Of a DNA stretch of 61,989 nt, positions 17,174 to 26,047 are shown piece by piece. The translations under genes and the position numbers were made by a program. Below the pieces are notes generated by a model. It did not search any database. It saw only the letters and a program-made list of their open reading frames with translations, and was not told the DNA's origin. This DNA is from Alphaproteobacteria bacterium (GTDB lineage Bacteria > Pseudomonadota > Alphaproteobacteria > MPNO01 > VGEU01), in the NCBI GenBank assembly GCA_016869145.1, contig VGEU01000009.1:1-61989 (forward strand). Direction: 5' to 3'. How positions within the stretch are numbered: position 1 is the stretch's first letter; every line of letters begins with the position of its first letter.

Positions 17174-18133
17174 CTACTGGTCGCCGAGCCCCGCGGCGCG
17201 CACGAGCGGCGCCCACTTCTTGTCCTCGGCGAGGAGGATGTCGTTCGCCTCCTTGACGCTCGTCGACCACGCCTCGGCGCCAATCTTTTCCATCGCGGCG
17301 ACGAACTCGGGGTCCTTCTGCGCCGCGACGAGCGCCTCGTTGAGCCGCGCCGCGATCGGTGCCGGCGTGCCGGCGGGTCCGGCGAGCGTGGTCCAGATGT
17401 CGATGTTGAAGTTCGGCATCAGCGTCTCGTGGATGGTCGGGATATCGGTCAACCCGGCCGGCCGCTTGAGGCTCGTGGTCGCGATCGCGCGCACGCGGTT
17501 GTCCGCGATGAACGGCCGCGCGCCCGCGATGGAGGAGAAGGCGAGCTGCACCTTGCCCGAGAGCACGTCGGGGAAGGCCGCGCCGATGCCGGGATAGGGC
17601 ACGTGCACGGCCTTGACGCCGACATGGGGCCAGAACTGCTCGGCGCCGAGATGGGGCGCCGTGCCGACGCCGGCGGTCGCGAAGTTGAGCTTGTCCGGGT
17701 TCGCCTTGCCCCACGCGACGAGTTCCTGCGGGGTCCTCACCGGAAAATTGTTCGACACCACGATCACGACCGGCGCGGAGGCGACCATGCCGAAGCTCGT
17801 GACCTCGCCGATCTTGTAGCCGACGTCCTTGCGCATCAGCGGATTGATGACGGTGCCGACGTCCATCACCATGATCGTGTATCCGTCGGGCCTGGTCTTC
17901 GCGATAAACGTCGTCGCGACCGCGCCGGCGGCGCCGGGACGGTTCTCGACCACGATCTGCTGGCCGAGCGTCTTGGTGAGCGCCTGGGCGAGCGCGCGCC
18001 CGGTGAAGTCGACGACGCCGCCCGGCGCATAGCCGAGGACGAGGCGGACCGGCTGGTTCGGATAGGCCTGCGCGTGCGCCGAGGTGACCCCGAGCGCAAC
18101 GCACACGGTCGTGAGCAGCATCTTCAAGAACAT
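17174..18133 (-). CDS. TctC/Bug-family solute receptor of the tctCBA set
   Basis: A 319-residue periplasmic receptor. The signal peptide (residues 1-22) ends near AHAQA. The two ligand loops appear as LVLGYAPGGVVDFTGRAL near residue 31 and ENRPGAAGAVATTFIAK near residue 62. It is the receptor most likely to serve the TctAB pair, being directly upstream on the same strand. The flavoprotein at 18163 is tricarballylate-dehydrogenase-like, so a tri- or dicarboxylate ligand is plausible. ATG 18133 is supported by a typical signal sequence and a GGAG-like site upstream. Confidence 0.92.
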   Translation of the reverse strand: MFLKMLLTTVCVALGVTSAHAQAYPNQPVRLVLGYAPGGVVDFTGRALAQALTKTLGQQIVVENRPGAAGAVATTFIAKTRPDGYTIMVMDVGTVINPLMRKDVGYKIGEVTSFGMVASAPVVIVVSNNFPVRTPQELVAWGKANPDKLNFATAGVGTAPHLGAEQFWPHVGVKAVHVPYPGIGAAFPDVLSGKVQLAFSSIAGARPFIADNRVRAIATTSLKRPAGLTDIPTIHETLMPNFNIDIWTTLAGPAGTPAPIAARLNEALVAAQKDPEFVAAMEKIGAEAWSTSVKEANDILLAEDKKWAPLVRAAGLGDQ

Positions 18134-18162
18134 CGTCCTCTCCTTCGCTCTACTCTCGTCGA

Positions 18163-19644
18163 TCAGTTGCGGCGGATCGCGTCGGCCGCCGAGGCGCCGG
18201 CGAGCCGGCCGAACACCGCGCCTGCCGTGAGTCCCGATCCGCCTGGATAGTTGAAGTAGAAGAGCCCGCCAACGCATTCGCCGGCTGCGAACAGTCCCGG
18301 GATCGGCTTGAGGTCGGTATCGACGACCTGGCCCTCGCGGTTGATGCGCAGGCCGCCGAAGGTGAAGGTGAGACCACAGGTGACGCCATAGCCCTCGAAG
18401 GGCGGCGTGTCGATCGTGTTCGCCCAGTTCGACTTGTCGATCTCGAGCCCCTGGGTGCAGCGTCCGTCCTTGACGTTCGGGTTAAACGGAACGTCGGTGC
18501 GGATGGCGGCGTTATAGGCCTTGATGGTCGCGAGGAAGGCCTTGGGATCGACGCCCTCGAGTTTCCCGGCGAGCTCCTCGATGGTGTTCGCCGTCACCTT
18601 GGTGATCTGGCGGATATTGTATTCGCCGCGCTTGAGGTGGGCGACCTTGGCATCGAGCACCTGCCAGGCGAACTGGCCCGGCTGGTTCAGGATGACGCGG
18701 CCATATTTGGCGTAGGTGTAGTTGCGGAAATCCGCGCCCTCGTCGACGAAGCGCTTTCCTTCCGCGTTCACCATGATGAAGAACGGGTAGGAATGCTTCT
18801 GGAACTGATCGCCGACCGCGAGGTCGCCGAACTCGGGCGCGTTGCGGTCCCAGCCGACCGCGTGGCCACCGGAGAAATTGCCGTAGGATGCGGCCCCGAT
18901 CGCGAGCCCCATGTTGAGACCGTCGCCGGTGTTGAAGCGCGTGCCGCGCACCTTGGCGAGCTCCCAGCCGGGACCGAGATAGCGCGTGCGCATCTCGGGG
19001 TTCGACTGGAACCCGCCGCAGGCGAGGATCACAGCCCTGGCGTGCATGTCGCGGATCTTGCCGTTGCTCTTCACCTTGACGCCGGTGACGTGCACGCCGT
19101 CGTAGAGGAGCTCGACCGCGCGGGTTTCGTAGAACGTCTCGATCCCCTCGCGCGTGGCGGCGTTGGTGAGATACTCGAACAGGCCCGGCCCGCCGCCGTT
19201 CGATTCCACCGTGAGCCCGCCCCAGAACTTGAACTTGCCGTCGATCTTGAACGCCTGGCGGCCATAGATCGGCACGAACTGCACGCCCTTCGACTTCATC
19301 CAGATCAACGTGTCGAGGCTCCGCGTCACCAGCGTCTCGGCCATGTCCGGATCGGTCCGGTACTGGGTGACGCGGAAGATGTCGTCGAAAAACTGGTCCT
19401 GGGTGTAGGTGCCGAAATCGGTCGTCGCGATCTCGGTCTCGGAGAGATCGACGAGCTTCTTGATGTCATCGAGCCCGTTATAGACGACACGCATCGAGCC
19501 TGCGGTGAAGCGCGTGTTGCCGCCCGCCTCGTCCAGCGGCGCGCGCTCGATCATCGCGACCCGCATGCCCTTCTCGCGCGCCGACAGGGCCGCGCAGCCG
19601 GCCGCATTGCCCGCGCCGATCACGATCACGTCATAACTGTCCAT
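18163..19644 (-). CDS. FAD-dependent dehydrogenase, tricarballylate dehydrogenase (TcuA)-like
   Basis: A 493-residue flavoprotein of the succinate dehydrogenase/fumarate reductase flavoprotein fold. FAD-binding GAGNAAG is at residues 10-16, followed by an Glu-containing strand and GGNTRFTAGSMRVVYN near residue 42. The C-terminal FAD motif is PGLFAAGECVGGLFYFNYPG near residue 450. The overall pattern matches TcuA-type tricarballylate dehydrogenases, which oxidise tricarballylate to cis-aconitate. Position next to tctCBA supports uptake and oxidation of a carboxylate. An alternative is a 3-ketosteroid dehydrogenase-like or urocanate-reductase-like role. Confidence 0.8.
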   Translation of the reverse strand: MDSYDVIVIGAGNAAGCAALSAREKGMRVAMIERAPLDEAGGNTRFTAGSMRVVYNGLDDIKKLVDLSETEIATTDFGTYTQDQFFDDIFRVTQYRTDPDMAETLVTRSLDTLIWMKSKGVQFVPIYGRQAFKIDGKFKFWGGLTVESNGGGPGLFEYLTNAATREGIETFYETRAVELLYDGVHVTGVKVKSNGKIRDMHARAVILACGGFQSNPEMRTRYLGPGWELAKVRGTRFNTGDGLNMGLAIGAASYGNFSGGHAVGWDRNAPEFGDLAVGDQFQKHSYPFFIMVNAEGKRFVDEGADFRNYTYAKYGRVILNQPGQFAWQVLDAKVAHLKRGEYNIRQITKVTANTIEELAGKLEGVDPKAFLATIKAYNAAIRTDVPFNPNVKDGRCTQGLEIDKSNWANTIDTPPFEGYGVTCGLTFTFGGLRINREGQVVDTDLKPIPGLFAAGECVGGLFYFNYPGGSGLTAGAVFGRLAGASAADAIRRN

Positions 19645-19674
19645 GTTCCGATCCTCGTTCGTCTTTCGTTGCGT

Positions 19675-20583
19675 TCAGTCGGCGGCGTCGCCGGGCACGA
19701 TGCCGCGCGGCAGGGTTTCGATGTATTCGGCGATCGCGCCGGGCCGCGTGATCCAGACGCGGTCGCGATCGGGATGCGCGGTGATGTGGCGAAGCGCACG
19801 GCGGAGCTGGCGGAGCCGGAACGGCACGCCCGAGCAGAACGTGTGCAGCGAGAGCCCGCACACGAGCGGCTGGCGGGTCGAGAGCTCCAGCATCTCGTCG
19901 AAATGATCGACGATCATGTCGGCGAAGTCGATCGCGGTATGGCGGCGCGACAGCATGGCCGGCGTATCGTTGATCTCGATCGGATAGGGCATCGCGAGGA
20001 TGCGCCCGGCGCGCGTCCGCATCCACACCGGCTGGTCGTCGATCGCCCAGTCGAGGACATAGCGGTAGCCCGCCTCGCGGAGGAGATCGAGCGTCGTCGC
20101 GCTTTCCGAGATCCACGGACCCAGCCAGCCCGCCGGCGTCCGGCCCTCGTGGCGCCGGAACGCATCATTGGTGGTCGCGATCAGCGCCCGCTCCTCGGCC
20201 TCCGGCATCTCGCCCTGCGCCTCGGAATTGGTCACCGCATGGCCGACGAACTCGTCGCCGCGGGCGCGGATGCGGGCCGGAATGGCCGGCGCATGGTCGT
20301 AGATCGCGGCGTTCATCAGGTGGCTCGCCGGCAGCCCGAACTCCTCGAACAGATCGAACAGCCGCCAGATGCCGACGCGGAGCCCGTATTCGCGCCAGCC
20401 GAAATTGCGTATGTCCGGCTGCGGGCCCGGCATGGTCGGGGTGTGGCCGAGCCCTTCGCCGAAGCTGAAATGCTCGATATTGACCGCGACGTAGAAGGCG
20501 AGCCGGCAACCGCCTGGCCAATCGTAGTCGGCGCGATCCCCGATCGGCGCGTAGTCGAAGCGGCCGTGCTGGCGGATCCTCAT
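19675..20583 (-). CDS. Polysaccharide deacetylase (CE4, PuuE-like) family protein
   Basis: A 302-residue cytoplasmic CE4-fold protein. No signal peptide is present. It resembles the PuuE/allantoinase-like branch rather than chitin deacetylases: it starts with a variant DYAPIGDR region, then FYVAVNIEHFSFGEG, has HLMNAAIYDHAPA near residue 88, and LLREAGYRYVLDWAIDDQPV near residue 168. Members hydrolyse amide bonds of cyclic ureides or formamides. In this operon a ring-opening or deformylation step is conceivable, but unproven. It sits between the XDH-type subunit (85 bases away) and the TcuA-like gene (30 bases). Confidence 0.8.
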   Translation of the reverse strand: MRIRQHGRFDYAPIGDRADYDWPGGCRLAFYVAVNIEHFSFGEGLGHTPTMPGPQPDIRNFGWREYGLRVGIWRLFDLFEEFGLPASHLMNAAIYDHAPAIPARIRARGDEFVGHAVTNSEAQGEMPEAEERALIATTNDAFRRHEGRTPAGWLGPWISESATTLDLLREAGYRYVLDWAIDDQPVWMRTRAGRILAMPYPIEINDTPAMLSRRHTAIDFADMIVDHFDEMLELSTRQPLVCGLSLHTFCSGVPFRLRQLRRALRHITAHPDRDRVWITRPGAIAEYIETLPRGIVPGDAAD

Positions 20584-20668
20584 TCCTCTCCCCGGATTGG
20601 CGGCGGCCCTAGGCTAGAGCATGAACCGGCCGGAGGGAACCGCTCGACCGGCCGGATCGACCGACCGA

Positions 20669-23002
20669 TCAACCGGGCCGGGCCCCGCGGACGATCGCGA
20701 CGAGATCGGACGGCGAGACCGGGGCACCGGTGAGCCGCGCGCCGAACGGCGCCAGCGCGTCCTCGATCGCCGCGACGATGGCGGCCGCGGCCGGCACCGT
20801 GCCGCATTCGCCGACCCCCTTGACGCCGAGCGGGTTGAGCGGCGACGGCGATTCGTGATGGATGAGCTCGATCCGCGGCATCTCGGTGGCGGTGATCAGA
20901 AGATACTCGCCGAGATTGGTGGTGAGCGGCTGGCCGCCGTCGTCATAGCGCATCCACTCGAACAGCGTGTTGCCGATGCCGTGCGCGGCACCGCCGATGA
21001 CCTGGCCGTCGACGATCGTCGGGTGGATGAGGACGCCCGAATCGTGCGCCATGACGTAGCGGAGGATGGTGACCGCACCGGTGTCCGGATCGACTTCGAC
21101 CTCGGCGACGGCGGTGCCGTTGGCGAACGTCATGTTGTCGATCACGAGCTCCTCGGTCGCCTCCATGCCGGGGCTGACGCCGGGCGGCAGCGAATAGCCG
21201 GGCGTGCCGACGACCGCGTGGCCGAGCTTGGCGAGCGGCACCTTGAGGTCGGGGACACCCTTCACCCGCACCTCGCGGCCGACGATCTCGAGATCGTGCT
21301 CGGCGGCCTCGAGCATGTGCGCCGCGACCTTGAGGAGCTTGTCGCGCACCCGGCGCGCGGCGACGTGGGCGGATGACCCCGCCATCACGGCCTGGCGGCT
21401 GTTCGAGCCGCCGAGACCGTTGGCGATGGTCGCGGTGTCGCCGCACACGACCTCCACGTTGCCGATGTCGCCGCCGATCTCCTCGGCGACGATCTGGGCG
21501 AGCATCGTCCGCGTGCTCTGGCCCATCGCGGCGGCGCCGGAATAGACGAGGATCCGACCCGAAGGCCCAATGCGCACGGTCGCGGATTCGAACGGGCCGC
21601 GGCCGGTGCCCTTCACGTAGTTGGCGACGCCGATCCCGATGTGACGGCCCTCGGCGCGGGCCGCGCGCTGGCGCGCCGGAAACTGGTCCCAGCCGGCGGC
21701 GGCGAGAGCGCTGTCCTGGCACTCCGGAAAATTGCCGCTGTCGAGGAGGACCGGCATGCCGCCACGGGTCTGCAAGGGCTGGGTGAACGGCATGAGATCG
21801 CCCGGAATGAGGTTCCGCCGCCGCACCTCGACCCGGTCGAGGCCGAGCTCGCGCGCGACCCGGTCGAGAAGGCGTTCCATCGCGAACACGCCCTGCGGGT
21901 GTCCTGCGCCACGCACCGGTGTCACCGGCACCTTGTTGGTGAGCGCGAGCCGCACCGCCATCCGATAGGCCGGCACGATATAGGGCAGCGGCACCGTTTC
22001 GGCGGCGTTGTAGGGGAGATTGACGCCGCGCGCGGTATAGGCGCCGTGGTCGTGGATGATCTCGCCACGGATCGCAAGGATCTTCGCGTCGTCGTCGACC
22101 GCGATCTCGACGTCGAGATACTGGTCGCGCTCCTGCGTGGTCGCGACGAAGTGCTCACGCCGGTCCTCGATCCATTTGATCGGCGCGCCGACGAAGATCG
22201 AGGCGAGTCCGAGACCGACGTCCTCGGGGTAGAAGACGAGCTTCGGCCCGAACCCGCCGCCGACATCGGGCGTGGCGACGCGGATGCGCCGCTCGTCCCA
22301 ACCCAGCATGTCGACGAGGACGCGCATCGCGACATGCGGCATCTGTGTCGACGACCAGAGCGTCAGCTTCTCCTCGTTTCGGTCATAGTTGGCGACGCAG
22401 CCGCGGCACTCGATCGAGTGGCTGCCGCCGCGGTGCATCCAGAGCGTCTCGCGGAACCGGTGCGGCGCGCGCGCGAACGCCGCATCGACCTCGCCGAACG
22501 CCATGGTGAACTCGGCGAGGACGTTGTGCGGTGCATCGGCGTGGACCCGCGCTGCGTCTGGCTTCAGCGCGTCGCGGCAGTCCGAGACCGATGGCAGCGG
22601 CCGGTAGTCGACCGCGACCTGGGCGGCCGCGTCCTCGGCATCGTAGCGCGATCCCGCGACGACGATCGCGATCGGCTCGCCGACATGAACCGTCTCCGTG
22701 CCGGCGAGCACTGGGCGGTTGCGGTCCTGCCGGTAGGACGCGGACGGCAGGCCGACGACCATCCGCTCGTTGGCGAGATGCGGGCGGAGATCGTCGAGCG
22801 TGAGGACCGCGCGAACCCCCGGACGCGCCAGCGCCGCGGCCTTGTCGATGCCGGCGATCGCGGCGTGCGGATGTGGGCTCCGCACGAAGGCCGCGTGGAG
22901 CATGCCGTGAAGCCGGATATCGTCGACGAAGCGCGCGCGCCCCGCGACGAGTGCCGGATCCTCGAGGCGCGGAACACGGACGCCGAAAACCTTGCCGGTC
23001 AC
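20669..23002 (-). CDS. Molybdopterin-binding subunit, xanthine dehydrogenase / CoxL family
   Basis: A 777-residue catalytic subunit of a molybdenum hydroxylase. The N-terminal domain starts GKVFGVRVPRLEDPALVAGR and contains RFVDDIRLHGMLHAAFVRSP. Mo-cofactor contacts include DVGGGFGPKLVFYPED near residue 245, PVRGAGHPQGVFAMERLL near residue 355 and GVKGVGECGTVPAAAAIV near residue 735, the last with the catalytic Glu. Such enzymes hydroxylate aldehydes or N-heterocycles with water. The 2Fe-2S and FAD subunits are absent from the window. Start is GTG 23002, 26 bases after the UbiD stop; a frame to 23419 overlaps ubiD. Confidence 0.9.
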   Translation of the reverse strand: MTGKVFGVRVPRLEDPALVAGRARFVDDIRLHGMLHAAFVRSPHPHAAIAGIDKAAALARPGVRAVLTLDDLRPHLANERMVVGLPSASYRQDRNRPVLAGTETVHVGEPIAIVVAGSRYDAEDAAAQVAVDYRPLPSVSDCRDALKPDAARVHADAPHNVLAEFTMAFGEVDAAFARAPHRFRETLWMHRGGSHSIECRGCVANYDRNEEKLTLWSSTQMPHVAMRVLVDMLGWDERRIRVATPDVGGGFGPKLVFYPEDVGLGLASIFVGAPIKWIEDRREHFVATTQERDQYLDVEIAVDDDAKILAIRGEIIHDHGAYTARGVNLPYNAAETVPLPYIVPAYRMAVRLALTNKVPVTPVRGAGHPQGVFAMERLLDRVARELGLDRVEVRRRNLIPGDLMPFTQPLQTRGGMPVLLDSGNFPECQDSALAAAGWDQFPARQRAARAEGRHIGIGVANYVKGTGRGPFESATVRIGPSGRILVYSGAAAMGQSTRTMLAQIVAEEIGGDIGNVEVVCGDTATIANGLGGSNSRQAVMAGSSAHVAARRVRDKLLKVAAHMLEAAEHDLEIVGREVRVKGVPDLKVPLAKLGHAVVGTPGYSLPPGVSPGMEATEELVIDNMTFANGTAVAEVEVDPDTGAVTILRYVMAHDSGVLIHPTIVDGQVIGGAAHGIGNTLFEWMRYDDGGQPLTTNLGEYLLITATEMPRIELIHHESPSPLNPLGVKGVGECGTVPAAAAIVAAIEDALAPFGARLTGAPVSPSDLVAIVRGARPG

Positions 23003-23028
23003 GTGCGTGCGAACCCGTCGGTCGCCGC

Positions 23029-24465
23029 CTAGGCGTCGCGCGGGAGCATGCTCTTGAACTTCGCACGGATTCGGTCGTCGAGCTGGCGCGAGGAGCGCGC
23101 AACGACCGGGAACGTGTCGCGGCGGTTGAACGGCCGGCAGGCGTCGATCACCACGCGCGCGTTCCGCCGGTCGTCCTCCGAATAGACCATCGGGTCGAGA
23201 TGGGTCGACCAGCAGCCGCGCAGGATCTCGGCGCCCTCGCGCGGGTCGAAGCGCGTGCACATCGCCCAGATCACGTCGTTCATGTTGGCGGGGTCGATGT
23301 CGTCGTCGACAACGACCACCCAGCGGTTGGCGTAGGCGCCCGCGTGACACTGCGAGGCGACGATTCCGGCCTGTTTCGCGTGGCCGCCATAGAGCTGCTT
23401 GATCGAGATGGTGAGCCACATTCGGCTGCCACCCGCCTCATGCGCCCACACGCCCTTGACCTCGGGAATGCCGGCCGCCTCGAGCTGGTTCCACACCGCG
23501 CCGCAGCGATAGGTGCCACGGTAGAAGGTGTCGTCGTTGGGCGGCACCGCCGGTACCGCGCCGAGGAGGATCGGGTCGTTCCGGAACATCATCGTCTCGA
23601 CCCGGATGGCGGGCTCGAGCTTCTTGCCGCCGGCATAGTATCCGGTCCACTCGCCGAGCGGCCCCTCGTCGACGAGGTCGTCGGGGTGGATCCAGCCCTC
23701 GAACGCGATCTCGGCATGCGCCGGGATGGGAAGCCCGGTGACCGGGCCGTTGACGATCTCGACCGGCTCGCCGAGGAGGCCGCCCGCGAGATCATACTCG
23801 TTCTTGCCGTAGGGCATCTCGAGGCCGGCCACCATGAACAACGCGGGATGCATGCCGCAGATGACCGCGACGGGGCATTTCTCCCCGCGCTCCTTGTAGC
23901 GCTGCATGATGATGTTGCCGTGCTTGCCCTTCGAGGTCATCACCGAGGCGACGTTCTTGTCGTGCACCTGGACGCGATAGGCGCCGTAGTTGATCCAGCC
24001 CGAATCGGGATCCTTCATGATCACCATGCACGCGGTACCGATGAAGTAGCCGCCGTCGTGCTCGTGCCACTTGGGCGTCGGAATGCGCCACAGATCGACG
24101 TCCTTGCCCTTGAGCACGTTCTCGAGCACCGAGCCGCCATTGATCACCTTGGGGGCGATCATCGGCGTCTCCTTCATGTATTTCCGCCAATAGTTGACGA
24201 GTGTGATCTCCGAGGAATCGACCGGCAGCCCGAGCGTCAGGTTGATCCGCCGCACCGAGGTGAGGAGGTTGGCCAGCACGCGGTGGCCGCGCGGGAATCC
24301 CGGGATGTCGTCGAACAGGACGGCGGGATTGCCCATCTTGCGCTGGTGGATGTCGACGATGCCGCCGATCTCGACCTCGCGCTCTGCGCCCTCGACCTTC
24401 TGGACCTCGCCGTTCTCCTCGAGAAGGGTGAGCCAGCTCCGCAGATCCTGCTTGGTGTTCTTCAT
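23029..24465 (-). CDS. UbiD-family prenylated-FMN decarboxylase, copy 1
   Basis: A 478-residue UbiD-type (de)carboxylase. Members use prenylated FMN made by UbiX to decarboxylate aromatic or alpha,beta-unsaturated acids. Diagnostic parts are GWINYGAYRVQVHDK near residue 157 and EGPLGEWTGYYAGG at 267-280, which holds the catalytic Glu residues. NPDD-type cofactor residues occur in PVTGLPIPAHAEIAFEG. No ubiX is present in the window. It is a clear paralogue of copy 2 directly upstream (24486-25928), sharing long identical stretches such as PTPKWHEHDGGYFIGTAC. ATG 24465 lies 20 bases after the stop of copy 2. Confidence 0.93.
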   Translation of the reverse strand: MKNTKQDLRSWLTLLEENGEVQKVEGAEREVEIGGIVDIHQRKMGNPAVLFDDIPGFPRGHRVLANLLTSVRRINLTLGLPVDSSEITLVNYWRKYMKETPMIAPKVINGGSVLENVLKGKDVDLWRIPTPKWHEHDGGYFIGTACMVIMKDPDSGWINYGAYRVQVHDKNVASVMTSKGKHGNIIMQRYKERGEKCPVAVICGMHPALFMVAGLEMPYGKNEYDLAGGLLGEPVEIVNGPVTGLPIPAHAEIAFEGWIHPDDLVDEGPLGEWTGYYAGGKKLEPAIRVETMMFRNDPILLGAVPAVPPNDDTFYRGTYRCGAVWNQLEAAGIPEVKGVWAHEAGGSRMWLTISIKQLYGGHAKQAGIVASQCHAGAYANRWVVVVDDDIDPANMNDVIWAMCTRFDPREGAEILRGCWSTHLDPMVYSEDDRRNARVVIDACRPFNRRDTFPVVARSSRQLDDRIRAKFKSMLPRDA

Positions 24466-24485
24466 GACCGTGACGACCCTTCCCC

Positions 24486-25928
24486 TCAGCTCTTCGGCAA
24501 TACGTGCGACCACTTGGCCTTGATCCGGTCGTCGAGCGCCTTGGACGACCGCGCGACGATCGGGAACGTGTCGCGGCGGTTGAACGGACGGCACGCGTCG
24601 ATCACGACGCGGGCATTCCGCCGGTCGGTGTCGCCGTCATAGCACATCGGATCGAGATGGGTAGACCAGCAGCCGCGGATGATCTCCATGCCTTCGCGCG
24701 GGTCGAAGCGCGTGCACATGGCCCAGATCACGTCGTTGATGCTGGTCGGATCGATGTCGTCGTCGACGACGACGGTCCAGCGGTTGGCGTAGGCTCCGGC
24801 GTGGCATTGCGAGGCGATCAGGCCGGCCTGTTTCGAATGCCCGCCATAGAGCTGCTTGATCGCGACCGTGGTCCACATCCGGCTGCCGCCGGCCTCATGC
24901 GTCCAGACGCCCTTGATCTCGGGCACGCCCGCGGCCTCGAGCTGGTTCCAGATCGCGCCGCAGCGATAGGTCCCGAGATAGAAGGTGTTGTCGTTCGGCG
25001 GCACCGCCGGGATCGCGCCGACGATGATCGGATCGTTGCGATACATCAGGGTCTCGATCCGAATCGCGGGCTCGGGGCGCTGGCCGCCCGCGTAGTAGCC
25101 CGTCCATTCCCCGAGCGGGCCCTCGAGCACCTCGTCGTTGGGGTGGATGTAGCCCTCGAACGCGATCTCGCTGTAGGACGGAACGGGCAGCCCGGTCTTG
25201 GGCATCGCGATGACCTCGACCGGCTCGCCGAAGATTCCGCCGGCCGCGTCGTACTCGCTCTTGCCGTACGCGACCTCGAGCCCCGCCAGCATGAAGATCG
25301 CGGGGTGCACGCCGGCGACGACCGCGACCGGGCAGGGCTCACCGCGCTCATGGAACTTGCGCATGATCAGGCGGCCGTGCTTGCCGGGCGACATCATCAC
25401 GGTCGCGACGCGCGGCTCGTGCACCTGGACGCGATAGGCGCCGTAGTTCACCCAGCCGGTGTCGGGGTCCTTCATGATCACGAGGCAGGCCGTGCCGATG
25501 AAATAGCCGCCGTCATGCTCGTGCCACTTGGGCGTCGGGAACTTGAGGATGTCGACCTTCGCACCCTCCTCGACGTTCTCGAGCACAGGCCCCCCGTTGA
25601 CCGTCCGCGGCTTGTGGGTCGGAGCATTCCGCATATAGCTCCGCCACCACTGGATCAGCTCCATCTCGGAGCCGGTCGCCTTGATGCCGAGCGCCTGGTT
25701 GATGCGCTGGGTCGAGGTCAGGATGTTGGCGAGCACGCGCTGTCCCTTGGCGAAGCCCGGGACCTCATCGAACATCAGAGCCGGATTGCCCATCTTGCGC
25801 ATCGAGAGATCGAGGACGCCGCCGATCTCCTCGTCGCGGTCGGCGCCCCGGATATGTGTGACGTCGCGCGACTCCTCGACCTGGGCGAGCCAGAATCGGA
25901 GGTCCTGCTTTGACATGTTGGCAATCAT
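24486..25928 (-). CDS. UbiD-family prenylated-FMN decarboxylase, copy 2
   Basis: A 480-residue UbiD-type enzyme with the same motifs as copy 1 (GWVNYGAYRVQVHEP, EGPLGEWTGYYAGG). Differences concentrate in the N-terminal 130 residues and in scattered surface positions, so the two may act on different acids or form a hetero-oligomer. ATG 25928 is preceded by GGGAGAG; ATG 25916 (MSKQD) is an alternative that aligns better with copy 1. The 119-base gap to the ThDP gene is the longest in the minus-strand run and could hold an internal promoter. Confidence 0.93.
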   Translation of the reverse strand: MIANMSKQDLRFWLAQVEESRDVTHIRGADRDEEIGGVLDLSMRKMGNPALMFDEVPGFAKGQRVLANILTSTQRINQALGIKATGSEMELIQWWRSYMRNAPTHKPRTVNGGPVLENVEEGAKVDILKFPTPKWHEHDGGYFIGTACLVIMKDPDTGWVNYGAYRVQVHEPRVATVMMSPGKHGRLIMRKFHERGEPCPVAVVAGVHPAIFMLAGLEVAYGKSEYDAAGGIFGEPVEVIAMPKTGLPVPSYSEIAFEGYIHPNDEVLEGPLGEWTGYYAGGQRPEPAIRIETLMYRNDPIIVGAIPAVPPNDNTFYLGTYRCGAIWNQLEAAGVPEIKGVWTHEAGGSRMWTTVAIKQLYGGHSKQAGLIASQCHAGAYANRWTVVVDDDIDPTSINDVIWAMCTRFDPREGMEIIRGCWSTHLDPMCYDGDTDRRNARVVIDACRPFNRRDTFPIVARSSKALDDRIKAKWSHVLPKS

Positions 25929-26047
25929 CGCACTCTCCCAAGAGGCGCGCGCCGCGCGCCGCCGCAACCGTTCGTCGCGGTCGGTGATAGCGGGAAATCG
26001 GCCCGGCGTAAACGTGTCCGCGCGCGAAACCGGCCGGCTGCGAACGC

